A DNA stretch of 64,000 bases from Sceloporus undulatus (Eukaryota > Chordata > Lepidosauria > Squamata > Phrynosomatidae), in assembly GCF_019175285.1 (NCBI RefSeq), contig NC_056527.1:111114389-111178388 (forward strand), given 5' to 3'. The position numbers and the translations under genes were made by a program. Positions 62,301-64,000 of the stretch are shown here, piece after piece. Below the pieces are notes generated by a model. It worked only from the letters and a program-made list of their open reading frames with translations, did no database searches and was not told where the DNA came from. Numbering within the stretch: position 1 is the stretch's first letter; every line of letters starts with the position of its first letter.

Positions 62301-63145
62301 AGGCCATGTTCTAGAAGAGTTTATTCCTGCTGTTTCACCAGCAGCTGTGGCTGGCATCTTCAGAAAATGCTGGCATGGAAGAGAATGGGGTATATATACT
62401 GATCAACATGCAAATCACCTCCTCTCAACCAACATTATGTATATCCTACTCTCTTCCATACCAGCATTCTCTGATGATGCCAGCCACAACTGCTGGTGAA
62501 ACATCAGGAAGAAACTCTTCTAGAACATGGCCTCATTGCCTGAAAAAACCATTAAAAGCTATCTTTCCAAACATTTATAAACAATGGACAAAATAATTTT
62601 AAGCATCTTTGGCTTACAACTTCTATCACTGGTGTGATGGGATGATGCATTTGTTTCAAAGCATTCAAAACAGTTCTACTCTGTTTCAGTTTTAAACAAG
62701 CTTTTCGTTACAATTTGGCAATTAAAACATTTCCATCAAAGTTGAAACAAAAATACTCTGTTGGCTTATTTTTTTATCATGTTACATCTTTAATTGTTGT
62801 TGTTATCCATGTTTGTTTTGTTTAATAATGCACTCAAGAGGGAAGAATTATGGGGGGATTCCCTTCAAAATATGCCTCAGAATCCTTTGTCTTGGTGATG
62901 TTGGAAAGGCAGGATTTTGGGGGGCGGGGGAAACTTGTCCTGGACAAGTTCCATCAATCGTGATGGAAGTTAAGATAAGACTTTCTCCTTTTATAAAATA
63001 AATAAAAATGTTCTGCTCCCACTTCTAGGCTTTGTTTATCTGGGATGTAAAGGAGTCAGCCCAGAAGACGGCCACTCTCTGGCGCTCTTTGCCTTTCTGC
63101 CACCAGGACTGGATCTCCAGTTGTGCTTGGGCCGGTGCCATGTTG
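24104..63145 (+). CDS. TEP1: Telomerase protein component 1 (vault/telomerase), 43 coding exons, 3' end outside window
   Basis: Forty-three exons, listed individually below, join in one frame to 6234 bases, or 2078 residues. Every intron has GT/AG borders and every phase agrees. Order: N-terminal region with a repeated LEESRA-LLRPI motif (1-145), acidic linker, TROVE region (about 200-665), vWA-like segment (about 655-830), DUF4062 (about 848-1000), NACHT ATPase (Walker A GEPGQGKT at 1123-1130, Walker [10 protein letters not shown] ending at 1228), helical region to about 1620, and the WD40 array from about 1625. Human TEP1 is 2627 residues from memory, so about 500-600 residues lie beyond 64000. 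TEP1 binds vault RNA and telomerase RNA in vault and telomerase ribonucleoproteins (family knowledge). The start at 24104 is the first ATG of its exon, but the frame stays open upstream to the acceptor at 24072, so a more upstream start is possible. No inactivating change was seen. Confidence 0.95.
24587..25037 (-). mobile_element. tRNA-derived SINE split by a foldback MITE
   Basis: 'ttttcttggcaagatttgtt' to 24654 and 'gcaaaaggttacccagtgga' to 'ccattataccatgttggctc' are the two halves. In TEP1 intron 1. Confidence 0.85.
24655..24930. mobile_element. Foldback MITE with 3-bp target duplication
   Basis: Ends GGACCTTACCACAC and its inverse. The arms extend over 70 bases ('gcccaaatgcttcagaag' on both sides). 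ATG at 24652-24654 and 24931-24933. Removing one copy restores the SINE reading 'agatt-atg-atttgc'. Confidence 0.85.
25084..25303. mobile_element. Palindromic MITE (gggccaaaacac family)
   Basis: 'gggccaaaacacagcagaaa' and 'ttctgcagtgtgttttgacc' ends. Both arms carry 'actacagttcccagaatttc'-type segments. Confidence 0.75.
25312..25525 (+). mobile_element. tRNA-derived SINE
   Basis: 'agccagcctggtgttgtggt' and box B 'ggttcaaatcc'. The end has decayed ('cttaaagacacataacaaca'). Confidence 0.88.
25612..25833 (+). mobile_element. L2-like LINE 3' end, ATA/GAT tail
   Basis: T-rich 3' UTR, 'gatttgtaagccaccttgca', then (ATA)n(ATG)n to 25833. It ends about 50 bases before TEP1 exon 2. Confidence 0.6.
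25884..26090 (+). CDS. TEP1: TEP1 coding exon 2 (second LEESRA repeat)
   Basis: Residues 77-145. The acceptor cttcattctccag is followed by [19 protein letters not shown]. The exon is the homologue of exon 1 and ends ELEQLQ|GTAAGA, phase 0. An L2-like LINE tail with ATA/GAT microsatellite lies about 50 bases before it. Confidence 0.88.
26350..26436 (+). repeat. 'ttctagaacatggcc' family fragment
   Basis: 'ccagccacagatgctggcaa' then 'aactcttcaagaacatggcc' and 'cccaaaaaccccac'. Confidence 0.5.
26437..27180. other. TEP1: TEP1 intron 2, no family recognised
   Basis: AT-rich with several 'gaaaatg' and 'cattttctgc' words between 26860 and 27030 that can pair locally. No coding signal. Confidence 0.4.
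27181..27223. repeat. (TA)n microsatellite
   Basis: About 21 TA units, 93 bases before TEP1 exon 3. Confidence 0.95.
27316..27453 (+). CDS. TEP1: TEP1 coding exon 3 (acidic linker)
   Basis: Residues 146-191, rich in E, D and S ([18 protein letters not shown]), corresponding to the acidic stretch before the TROVE region in mammals. Acceptor cccctatgcag, donor AAA|GTAAGA, phase 0 both sides. A (TA)n run lies just upstream at 27181-27223. Confidence 0.85.
27525..27640. mobile_element. Palindromic MITE, right half
   Basis: 'agagctctctgacagagaca', 'cacaaaactacaaaccccag', 'tgcagtgcatatgcagc'. Directly after TEP1 exon 3. Confidence 0.55.
27777..27911 (+). CDS. TEP1: TEP1 coding exon 4 (TROVE start)
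   Basis: Residues 192-236. [14 protein letters not shown] and HEPEFILK match the mammalian LLSLLCSTLVSE and LEPEFILK. Acceptor ccctttttaag, donor AAG|GTAAGC. Confidence 0.93.
28125..28205 (-). mobile_element. L2-like LINE tail
   Basis: 'atgtatatcccgcctttctc' and 'gcagtttacaatattataag'. A + strand tail of the same kind is at 28440-28622. Confidence 0.5.
28440..28622 (+). mobile_element. L2-like LINE 3' end
   Basis: T/A-rich 3' UTR ending 'gtaagccaccatgaatccca', then gggagaaaggtgggatagaa. Confidence 0.55.
29078..29132. repeat. (ATT)n(AGT)n microsatellite
   Basis: ATT units then AGT units, 55 bases in all, in TEP1 intron 4. Confidence 0.9.
29244..29569. mobile_element. Foldback MITE with 3-bp target duplication
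   Basis: Left 'gagccttatcacat', right 'gtgtgataaggtcc'. Inner arms 'cagaaatgggattttaaat' and 'tttaaatcccgtttctgag'. TAT at 29241-29243 and 29570-29572. Same ends as 24655-24930. It finishes 36 bases before TEP1 exon 5. Confidence 0.82.
29606..29767 (+). CDS. TEP1: TEP1 coding exon 5 (TROVE)
   Basis: Residues 237-290. [20 protein letters not shown] is the best conserved stretch with mammalian TEP1. The donor GTAGGAG is followed within about ten bases by an L2-type LINE insertion. Confidence 0.95.
29776..30108 (+). mobile_element. L2-clade LINE 3' end with ORF2 C-terminus
   Basis: '[19 protein letters not shown]' followed by a stop (29799-29858) is the typical last segment of L2-type reverse-transcriptase ORFs. 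Then comes a T-rich 3' UTR, 'aaccgctgtgatcgaaggaa' and a (CATT)n tail. It begins within about ten bases of the exon 5 donor. Confidence 0.8.
30645..30800 (+). CDS. TEP1: TEP1 coding exon 6 (TROVE, basic segment)
   Basis: Residues 291-342: [19 protein letters not shown] then QLAKYN and a run of basic residues ([11 protein letters not shown]) that probably contacts RNA. The acceptor gatatttag has a weak pyrimidine tract. Donor AAG|GTGAGA. Confidence 0.92.
31200..31675. other. TEP1: TEP1 intron 6, unassigned part
   Basis: Nothing recognised. Short open frames only. Confidence 0.4.
31678..31893. mobile_element. Palindromic MITE
   Basis: 'cacattgcaggaataaagca' and 'ctttatttctgcagtgtgga' with a fold around 'ctatcagagagctctggtgc'. 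About 100 bases before exon 7. Confidence 0.75.
31997..32083 (+). CDS. TEP1: TEP1 coding exon 7 (poorly conserved linker)
   Basis: Residues 343-371, [15 protein letters not shown] then [13 protein letters not shown], hydrophilic. Acceptor gtcctcag, donor ATT|GTAAGC, phase 0. There is little similarity to the mammalian segment, so the call rests on splice sites, phase and position. Confidence 0.75.
32348..32478 (+). CDS. TEP1: TEP1 coding exon 8 (TROVE)
   Basis: Residues 372-415: [20 protein letters not shown], then LGRR, matching the mammalian LKKLVQRLHIHKPAQHVQAL. Donor CGGAG|GTGAGA, phase 2. Confidence 0.94.
32609..33160. mobile_element. Palindromic MITE split by a GC-rich element
   Basis: 'ggtccaaaacacactgcaga' to 32729, then 'taaatgtctcacaaaactag' to 'ttttgcagtgtttttggacc'. 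The insertion 32730-33058 lies at the loop. Confidence 0.82.
32730..33058. mobile_element. GC-rich MITE, copy A (TEP1 intron 8)
   Basis: TIRs GGCGGGATACAAACCGCC and its exact inverse at the right. TAA at 32727-32729 and 33059-33061. CpG-rich, with facing 'agatggcggcgcc' and 'ggcgccgccatcttta' (YY1-like) and 'cctaaccctagtacgtatcc' facing 'ggatacgtactagggttagg'. No coding capacity. Confidence 0.88.
33169..33455. mobile_element. Decayed relative of the GC-rich MITE
   Basis: 'gatggcggcaccatctttag', 'gatgtcacgcgcatgcc' and 'gaagctccattttggagctc' match words in copies A and B. The ends are unclear. Confidence 0.6.
33515..33600 (+). repeat. 'cttaaaggtgctac' repeat fragment
   Basis: 'acagttagtctcaaaggtgc' and 'gatcctttgtatactg', a common reptilian repeat end. 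Related words lie at 38465 and, inverted, at 49915. Confidence 0.45.
33847..34004 (+). CDS. TEP1: TEP1 coding exon 9 (TROVE)
   Basis: [19 protein letters not shown], then [18 protein letters not shown] and WEDLI, nearly identical to mammals. Acceptor ccttttccag, donor ATTG|GTAAGT, phase 1. Confidence 0.96.
34015..34690. other. TEP1: TEP1 intron 9, unassigned
   Basis: AT-rich; nothing recognised. Confidence 0.4.
34705..34814 (+). CDS. TEP1: TEP1 coding exon 10 (TROVE)
   Basis: Encodes [20 protein letters not shown], the central helix of the TROVE HEAT-like ring as seen in Ro60, and then a basic helix. Donor AAA|GTAAGG, phase 0. Confidence 0.96.
35097..35713. mobile_element. Long-TIR foldback element
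   Basis: Left arm 35097-35192 and right arm 35624-35713 are inverted copies ('gcagtggttaggaacatctg' against 'aaatgttcctaaccattgca'; 'gtactacagcctcaa' against its inverse). The centre (about 35222-35560) is a separate GC-richer block. Confidence 0.8.
35222..35560. mobile_element. GC-richer block nested in the foldback
   Basis: 'aaaaaggagcggctttctgc' faces 'cgctcctttttgcgc'. 'gggggcatggtgaccgcatg' is also palindromic. It recalls the hairpin of copies A and B, but the ends could not be fixed. Confidence 0.45.
36407..36497 (+). CDS. TEP1: TEP1 coding exon 11 (TROVE)
   Basis: [20 protein letters not shown] corresponds to mammalian SVIHSRQFPFRFLNA. Donor AAAAAG|GTGAAA, phase 1. Confidence 0.93.
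36607..36750. mobile_element. hAT MITE (cagtggttc family)
   Basis: 'actttggtcctccaggtctt' and 'ggaccaaagtttgggagcca', then CTG. Inner arms 'ctgggagtttaagtccaaaa'. Confidence 0.65.
37262..37540 (+). mobile_element. hAT-type remnant
   Basis: 'agggtgggccaagtgcagct' and 'tgggcacccaatggttattt' resemble the Charlie-like copy at 13430-13755. Low certainty. Confidence 0.35.
37673..37847 (+). CDS. TEP1: TEP1 coding exon 12 (TROVE)
   Basis: [19 protein letters not shown] through [20 protein letters not shown], with a basic end. Acceptor cttctgactgcag, donor GCCAG|GTGAGG, phase 2. Confidence 0.92.
38262..38360 (-). mobile_element. L2-like LINE tail with (AAC)n
   Basis: (AAC)n at 38266-38292, then 'cttatatcctgccttttccc' and 'gatagcttacaaaatgttaa'. 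Confidence 0.55.
38432..38853 (+). mobile_element. L2-clade LINE fragment with RT C-terminal sequence
   Basis: [31 protein letters not shown] is the typical 'HWLPI..R..YK' region after the L2 reverse transcriptase. It continues to 'gctgtaagccacccctattg' and a (TTA)n tail (38806-38853). 5'-truncated, in TEP1 intron 12. Confidence 0.8.
38854..39060 (+). mobile_element. Second LINE 3' UTR fragment
   Basis: T/A-rich 'ttttaattgttttattgtat', then 'gaggagacgtagggggaaat' and ATT repeats. It ends about 40 bases before exon 13. Confidence 0.4.
39099..39312 (+). CDS. TEP1: TEP1 coding exon 13 (TROVE end, vWA-like start)
   Basis: [20 protein letters not shown] then [13 protein letters not shown] matches the mammalian [19 protein letters not shown] and LPGRTVLVY. 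The 3' border is less sure. The only in-phase site giving phase 0 before the stop at 39340 is ACG|GTTTGT at 39312, a weak donor. The alternatives, CCAG|GTGGTG at 39274 and the adjacent GG|TGGTGCC site, leave phase 1 and would break the next exon. Confidence 0.78.
39782..39860 (+). mobile_element. 5S rRNA-derived SINE remnant
   Basis: 'gcctggttagtacttggcga', 'ataccaggtattacaacttg', 'caggctatatttcagatgaa'. Confidence 0.6.
39900..40117 (-). mobile_element. tRNA-derived SINE
   Basis: 'gttgttgttgtgtgcctttg' to 'ctcaaaccactacaccatag'. Confidence 0.88.
40286..40432 (+). CDS. TEP1: TEP1 coding exon 14 (vWA-like)
   Basis: [20 protein letters not shown] onward fits the mammalian YALLLIGMMITRAEQ segment. 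Acceptor tttctctccag, donor CTG|GTAAGA, phase 0 both sides. Confidence 0.9.
40533..40741 (-). mobile_element. Second type of tRNA-derived SINE
   Basis: Reverse of the 'ggtggcgcagtggttaaatg' type: begins 'tagcaatagcaatggctttt', ends 'ccactgcatcaccagagt'. Different head and tail from the common SINE. Confidence 0.82.
40800..41045 (+). mobile_element. CR1 LINE 3' end
   Basis: 'taggaaaaacgtcttgactg', 'actgccttggagggtggtgg', 'ctccttctttggtccttagg', 'ttccagctctgcaattccat'. Confidence 0.85.
41050..41580. other. TEP1: TEP1 intron 14, remainder
   Basis: A C-rich patch (41085-41180: 'cacccagtgcagtccacact', 'cccctagtgatgcctttgcc') looks repetitive but was not identified. TG repeats at 41517-41530. Confidence 0.35.
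41586..41660 (+). CDS. TEP1: TEP1 coding exon 15
   Basis: Twenty-five residues, [20 protein letters not shown] then IQRQH. Acceptor cttttacttctag, donor CAT|GTGAGT. Short but with excellent splice sites and phase 0. Confidence 0.85.
42363..42481 (+). CDS. TEP1: TEP1 coding exon 16 (vWA-like strands)
   Basis: [18 protein letters not shown] and [12 protein letters not shown] correspond to the mammalian VDRVILLGQSMDDG and KCLFVGILL. Donor GCAGT|GTGAGT, phase 2. Confidence 0.92.
42575..42820 (-). mobile_element. tRNA-derived SINE
   Basis: 'gttgttgttgctgttacgtg' to 'tcactacaccacactggctc', nearly full length. Confidence 0.9.
42882..43006. mobile_element. hAT MITE with 8-bp target duplication
   Basis: CAGTGGTTCCCAAACTTTGG and its inverse ending CCTCTG. 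CTTTAAGT (42874-42881) and CTTTAAGG (43007-43014) flank it, one mismatch. Confidence 0.85.
43367..43432 (+). CDS. TEP1: TEP1 coding exon 17 (66-base exon)
   Basis: [20 protein letters not shown], then LR. It is the smallest exon found. Acceptor tctatttcag, donor CTCAG|GTGAGT. In mammals this stretch is NPNDVTLSGCTDAILKFI. Confidence 0.85.
43758..43901 (+). CDS. TEP1: TEP1 coding exon 18
   Basis: [20 protein letters not shown] matches the mammalian FIAEHGASHLLEHVGQMDKI. A loose linker to DUF4062 follows. The donor CCAG|GTGATC is weaker than average. The next intron is only 83 bases. Confidence 0.93.
43985..44161 (+). CDS. TEP1: TEP1 coding exon 19 (DUF4062 start)
   Basis: [20 protein letters not shown] onward, then [16 protein letters not shown]. 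These are the signature of DUF4062, the domain that precedes NACHT in TEP1, NWD1 and related proteins. Confidence 0.97.
44287..44330. repeat. (TA)n(GA)n microsatellite
   Basis: TA units to 44313 then GA units. Confidence 0.9.
44819..45184. mobile_element. GC-rich MITE, copy B (TEP1 intron 19)
   Basis: TIRs GGCGGGTTACAAACCGCC and GGCGGTTTATAACCCGCC. AAT at 44816-44818 and 45185-45187. Shares 'catctttacgta.cggacgc', 'gcgaatgcgc' and 'aagaagaagttccattttgg' words with copy A. CpG-rich, with a CRE-like 'tgacgtcg'. No real gene despite long open frames. Confidence 0.88.
45619..45739 (+). CDS. TEP1: TEP1 coding exon 20 (DUF4062)
   Basis: [27 protein letters not shown] and [11 protein letters not shown]. 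Acceptor ctcctctctag, donor TGG|GTGAGT, phase 0. Confidence 0.96.
46228..46352 (+). CDS. TEP1: TEP1 coding exon 21 (DUF4062)
   Basis: [19 protein letters not shown] and [12 protein letters not shown], matching the mammalian YPSGRSVTEMEVMQFL and LIYFRDSSFL. Donor CTTGG|GTAATG, phase 2. Confidence 0.95.
46440..47145 (-). mobile_element. Possible RTE/BovB-type LINE fragment, interrupted
   Basis: 'atggcgaccactatgaatga' (46482) and, after the nested MITE, 'cttctcatcatgtatccaaa', 'gtcatcttggcttctaggga', 'tctgcagaactctcctccag'. The words recall RTE-type elements; family uncertain. Confidence 0.4.
46512..46744. mobile_element. Palindromic MITE (ggctgcatc family)
   Basis: 'ggctgcatctgcactgcagg' and 'ctgcagtgtggatgcagcc' with good internal folding. 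Inside the fragment above. Confidence 0.8.
47150..47975. other. TEP1: TEP1 intron 21, unassigned
   Basis: AT-rich, several short open frames, no family recognised. May be further LINE sequence. Confidence 0.35.
47983..48099 (+). CDS. TEP1: TEP1 coding exon 22
   Basis: [20 protein letters not shown] and a charged helix (LKDRLEKHE). Donor GCAA|GTAATG. The next intron is 84 bases. Confidence 0.94.
48184..48301 (+). CDS. TEP1: TEP1 coding exon 23
   Basis: [20 protein letters not shown], then [10 protein letters not shown], close to the mammalian [20 protein letters not shown]. Donor CAG|GTAATT, phase 0. Confidence 0.96.
48466..48576 (-). mobile_element. tRNA-derived SINE, head part
   Basis: 'gtgacttgcccaaggtcacc' to 'caaaccactacacaaaacca', reverse orientation, tail missing. 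Confidence 0.8.
48580..49090. other. TEP1: TEP1 intron 23, unassigned
   Basis: Nothing recognised. Confidence 0.4.
49099..49296 (+). CDS. TEP1: TEP1 coding exon 24 (NACHT Walker A)
   Basis: It opens with an acidic insert ([11 protein letters not shown]) and ends [27 protein letters not shown] is the Walker A (P-loop) motif, at residues 1123-1130. Acceptor tgtgcttacttag, donor TTG|GTGAGC, phase 0. Confidence 0.96.
49490..49680 (+). CDS. TEP1: TEP1 coding exon 25 (NACHT)
   Basis: [35 protein letters not shown], and [20 protein letters not shown] (mammals: FFHFSGARPDQGL). Donor CTACAG|GTTGGC, phase 2. Confidence 0.94.
50078..50231 (+). CDS. TEP1: TEP1 coding exon 26 (NACHT Walker B)
   Basis: [20 protein letters not shown] then [15 protein letters not shown], with D1225, is the Walker B strand (mammals: VLIIDGADRL). 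Donor CAG|GTAAGC. Confidence 0.96.
50371..50550 (+). CDS. TEP1: TEP1 coding exon 27 (NACHT sensor region)
   Basis: [17 protein letters not shown], then [20 protein letters not shown] and [11 protein letters not shown], nearly the mammalian ALYGKRLEESPFNNQ. The intron before it is 139 bases. Confidence 0.96.
50640..51000. other. TEP1: TEP1 intron 27, unassigned
   Basis: AT-rich with a GTT run at 50741-50754. Nothing recognised. Confidence 0.4.
51015..51107 (+). CDS. TEP1: TEP1 coding exon 28
   Basis: [20 protein letters not shown] and [10 protein letters not shown]. The donor AAG|GTCAGG is slightly off consensus. Phase 0. Confidence 0.93.
51110..51650. other. TEP1: TEP1 intron 28, unassigned
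   Basis: Nothing recognised. Short open frames at 51366-51644 (-) and 51520-51792 (+) have no family resemblance. Confidence 0.4.
51656..51788 (+). CDS. TEP1: TEP1 coding exon 29
   Basis: [20 protein letters not shown] and [11 protein letters not shown] (mammals: LQHILSTLEKEHG). Donor GGATG|GTAAGT, phase 1. Confidence 0.94.
51971..52121 (+). CDS. TEP1: TEP1 coding exon 30
   Basis: [17 protein letters not shown] and [15 protein letters not shown], a winged-helix-like segment after NACHT. Donor GAGG|GTGAGT, phase 2. Confidence 0.92.
52178..52410 (+). mobile_element. Second type of tRNA-derived SINE
   Basis: 'ggagctctggtggcgcagtg' head, 'gttcaatcccagccaggggc' box B, 'gtacccagcttgatagggtc' body and (GCTATT)n end. 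Confidence 0.88.
52760..52830 (-). mobile_element. L2-like LINE tail
   Basis: 'gatttttatcccacctgtct', then cccaaaatgggacccaat. Confidence 0.5.
52942..53078. mobile_element. hAT MITE (cagtggttc family), diverged
   Basis: 'cagtgattctcctcttttgg' and 'caaaaatggggaaccactt', with inner 'attacaagtcccagaatctt' and 'gcttctgggagttgaattcc'. It ends about 70 bases before exon 31. Confidence 0.6.
53151..53290 (+). CDS. TEP1: TEP1 coding exon 31
   Basis: [32 protein letters not shown] (mammals: PLRTAAKRCYGKRPGLEDTAHILIA). Acceptor ctctcacag, donor GCAG|GTAACC. Confidence 0.94.
53528..53616 (+). CDS. TEP1: TEP1 coding exon 32
   Basis: [17 protein letters not shown] and LRALPYHL (mammals: LGDLPYHLLQSG). 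Acceptor ctcctttatag, donor TTG|GTAAGT. Confidence 0.92.
53795..53909 (+). CDS. TEP1: TEP1 coding exon 33
   Basis: [20 protein letters not shown] onward, [17 protein letters not shown]. Donor CTATG|GTGAGT, phase 1. A pogo-like MITE sits 43 bases into the next intron. Confidence 0.92.
53952..54280. mobile_element. Pogo/Tigger-like MITE with TA target duplication
   Basis: CAAGTTGAGCATCCC and 'gggagattcaacctg' ends; TA on both sides. Same family as 12033-12707. Confidence 0.82.
54483..54708 (+). CDS. TEP1: TEP1 coding exon 34
   Basis: [40 protein letters not shown], then [16 protein letters not shown] (mammals: LPQQAANQP and LRWLNKPRTMKNQQ). The acceptor ends tctgcaag, with AAG in place of the usual CAG. 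Phase 1 in, 2 out. Confidence 0.92.
54804..54921 (+). CDS. TEP1: TEP1 coding exon 35 (WD40 begins)
   Basis: [20 protein letters not shown] then [13 protein letters not shown], the first WD40-type blade. Acceptor tctcatcaatag. Confidence 0.93.
54990..55150. mobile_element. Foldback MITE fragment
   Basis: GGAGTTTATCACAC, then 'ccattaaagtggtcacaaag' and 'agcattgacct', matching part of 20181-20466 inverted. One end is missing. Confidence 0.6.
55240..55830 (-). mobile_element. Possible LINE 3' UTR, reverse
   Basis: A T-rich block, 'aacataaaacacaaaataca', repeated AAAC words and long AT-rich sequence look like an L1-type tail read backwards. Not certain. Confidence 0.35.
56029..56153 (+). CDS. 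TEP1: TEP1 coding exon 36 (WD40)
   Basis: [20 protein letters not shown] then [15 protein letters not shown] (mammals: GCDGISACLFLSDDTLFLTAFDG). Donor GCAG|GTAATA. Confidence 0.93.
56240..56930. other. TEP1: TEP1 intron 36, unassigned
   Basis: Only a weak LINE-tail-like patch at 56345-56470. Otherwise nothing recognised. Confidence 0.35.
56943..57042 (+). CDS. TEP1: TEP1 coding exon 37 (WD40)
   Basis: [20 protein letters not shown], then TVSLDGYLK, ending before LWD in the next exon. Donor AAG|GTACTG. Confidence 0.94.
57130..57790. other. TEP1: TEP1 intron 37, unassigned
   Basis: 'cttagaggcctctcattcat', then 'gagttgacatcagcattttg', looks like an old SINE end. Otherwise nothing. Confidence 0.35.
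57798..57953 (+). CDS. TEP1: TEP1 coding exon 38 (WD40)
   Basis: [16 protein letters not shown], then [20 protein letters not shown]. Acceptor tctttttttcag, donor TCG|GTGAGG. Confidence 0.95.
58427..58636 (+). CDS. TEP1: TEP1 coding exon 39 (two WD40 blades)
   Basis: [29 protein letters not shown], and the next blade up to [15 protein letters not shown]. Phase 0 both sides. Confidence 0.94.
59143..59350. mobile_element. Tigger-like MITE, low certainty
   Basis: 'acagtccttcctccattctt' and 'aaaggagggcgactgta' are inverted ends. 'cagcatgcacatgtgcacct' lies in the middle. Confidence 0.5.
59590..59670 (-). mobile_element. CR1 fragment
   Basis: 'agaaaattcttcctaatgtt', 'agatggaaac', the reverse of a CR1 3' segment. 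Confidence 0.55.
59718..59871 (+). CDS. TEP1: TEP1 coding exon 40 (WD40)
   Basis: [17 protein letters not shown] and [20 protein letters not shown]. Acceptor cctggattgtag, donor TTGGG|GTAAAT, phase 1. Confidence 0.92.
60114..60329 (+). CDS. TEP1: TEP1 coding exon 41 (WD40)
   Basis: [31 protein letters not shown] and [20 protein letters not shown]. The donor ATCAG|GTGACT is acceptable. Phase 1. Confidence 0.93.
60493..61123. mobile_element. Tigger-like MITE, interrupted
   Basis: 'cagtggggcctttgtatctg' after TA and 'gatatagaaggctgactg' before TA. Interior as in 21402-21625. A second element occupies 60652-61047. Confidence 0.78.
60652..61047. mobile_element. MITE nested in 60493-61123
   Basis: 'ggtatatactgatgtataag' and 'cttatagtcaagtatatatg' ends are inverted; 'ccctcgatttatacatgagg' is subterminal. 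It resembles mariner-type 'atactcgactataag' MITEs. Confidence 0.65.
61128..61209 (-). mobile_element. Tigger-like MITE, partial and inverted
   Basis: 'ggacttgagcatccatggat' to 'taccaagggtctgctg', directly beside the copy above in opposite orientation. Confidence 0.7.
61532..61698 (+). CDS. TEP1: TEP1 coding exon 42 (WD40)
   Basis: [46 protein letters not shown]. Acceptor tccttttcag, donor CGG|GTAAGG. Confidence 0.95.
62010..62215 (+). mobile_element. tRNA-derived SINE
   Basis: 'agcctgcgtggtatagtgga' to 'gactcgaaggacatgacaac'; the middle is shortened. Confidence 0.88.
62268..62578. repeat. Long inverted repeat of the 'ttctagaa' family
   Basis: Arms of about 100 bases: 'gaggccatgttctagaagag' with 'ccagcagctgtggctggcat', against 'tgccagccacaactgctggt' with 'cttctagaacatggcctcat'. 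Spacer about 100 bases. Class not recognised. Confidence 0.7.
63029..63145 (+). CDS. TEP1: TEP1 coding exon 43 (WD40, last exon in window)
   Basis: [18 protein letters not shown] and [17 protein letters not shown] (mammals: CHRDWVTGCAWTKDNLL). Donor TTG|GTAAGT. The following blades are outside the window. Confidence 0.94.
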
Positions 63146-64000
63146 GTAAGTTTGGATGGCCATGTTGAGAATGTAGGTGGGATTGCCTGTAGTGGTGAGG
63201 GCTTCCTAAAAGCATAGAAGGGGGCAAGCTAGCTAACATCCCTGCTGAAATGGCTGGTTGCTACCAACCACTCATCCAGTTGCTCCTTTGCAATCAGCCA
63301 GGTTCATCATGTGCAACTAATGGCAGAAAAGGGTCAGCAATAGGGTGGATCCACCTGGTTTAAGCAAGCGAGGGGCTCCATAGCTTCTGGTAGCTACTGG
63401 GCAACTGGATTTTTCCCAATGGTGACTCCAGTTAGAGAGGGTGCTGAGCAAGAGTTGGGTGCTGACACCAACTCTGATGAGGAGTCATTCTACTGAATAT
63501 GGAAAACTCTTAATGCCTGTCATCTAGTGGTGAGCACACAGTGGAAACCAGAGATCTAGACTCTCCCATCTCCATTTCAATTTCCTCCACCCCTTTGGAG
63601 GACCAAAGCACACTACTGGGGGCACCATTATGGTCTACAGGAAGTGATGGTGCATCACTTTGGGAACCTTTTTGGGAGTTAAATTTTGTTGTTTCAGTGT
63701 GGGAGCTCTCCCAAAGGCATTTTGAAGTGTTTGTGAGTAGTGGAACAGTGAGCCTTTTTTTAGCTGAAAGACTCGTTCTCTCTGAAAAGGTGGTGATTGT
63801 GTGGTATATGGGGTGTTGGTGGGTGTACAGAGAGCCACAATGCACCTTCAGACAGTTTAGCATATTCACACCTCTTCCAAAGAAGTCTTCCAAAGAAGAA
63901 ATGGAAATGGATAGGAGTGTAACGCACTGCAGCTTTTTAAATGTAGCAGCACGTGGTATTACAAAAGAATGGAGACAATACACATACATACATACATACA
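63146..64000. other. TEP1: Start of TEP1 intron 43
   Basis: No exon recognised before the window edge. (CATA)n begins at about 63980 and runs to the end. Confidence 0.5.

Overview
The window is vertebrate nuclear DNA, most likely from a squamate reptile and probably an iguanian-type lizard. This rests on the repeats: many tRNA-derived SINEs of the reptilian type, 5S-rRNA-derived SINEs, CR1 and L2-like LINE 3' ends, Tigger/pogo and hAT MITEs, and foldback MITEs, in a generally AT-rich background with long introns. The species call is inference. Repeat class names are from memory of the families, not from a database search.

Two protein-coding genes are present, both on the + strand and head to tail. 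KLHL33 (10006-16027) has four coding exons that join in frame to 751 codons: a tandem pair of BTB domains, a BACK domain and six kelch blades. TEP1 (24104 to beyond the right edge) shows 43 coding exons whose splice phases all agree. They give 2078 residues: a lineage-style N-terminal region with a duplicated exon motif, the TROVE/Ro60-like RNA-binding region, a vWA-like segment, DUF4062, a NACHT ATPase with intact Walker A and B motifs, and the first part of the WD40 array. Roughly the last fifth of the protein lies outside the window. KLHL33 next to TEP1 matches the order I recall from human 14q11.2. KLHL33 would be a substrate adaptor for cullin-3 ubiquitin ligase. TEP1 is the RNA-binding component of vault particles and telomerase. 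Nothing in the sequence suggests that the two work together.

Layout: 1-9999 is intergenic, with a degenerate 61-bp tandem array at the left edge, a near-perfect foldback MITE, a CR1 end, 5S- and tRNA-derived SINEs and no recognisable gene. 10000-16900 is KLHL33 with two long repeat-filled introns and a candidate polyA signal. 16900-24100 is intergenic, with a strong two-part CTCF-like site just past KLHL33 and a solo LTR inserted in a SINE. 24100-64000 is TEP1, whose introns hold layered transposon insertions. Among these are two short, very GC-rich elements sharing 18-bp terminal repeats and flanked by 3-bp target duplications.

The most unusual material is not a new protein system but (a) the double-BTB architecture of KLHL33, (b) the repeated first coding exon motif of TEP1, and (c) foldback/GC-rich MITE groups with 3-bp target duplications, some carrying YY1/CRE-like motifs inside TEP1 introns.
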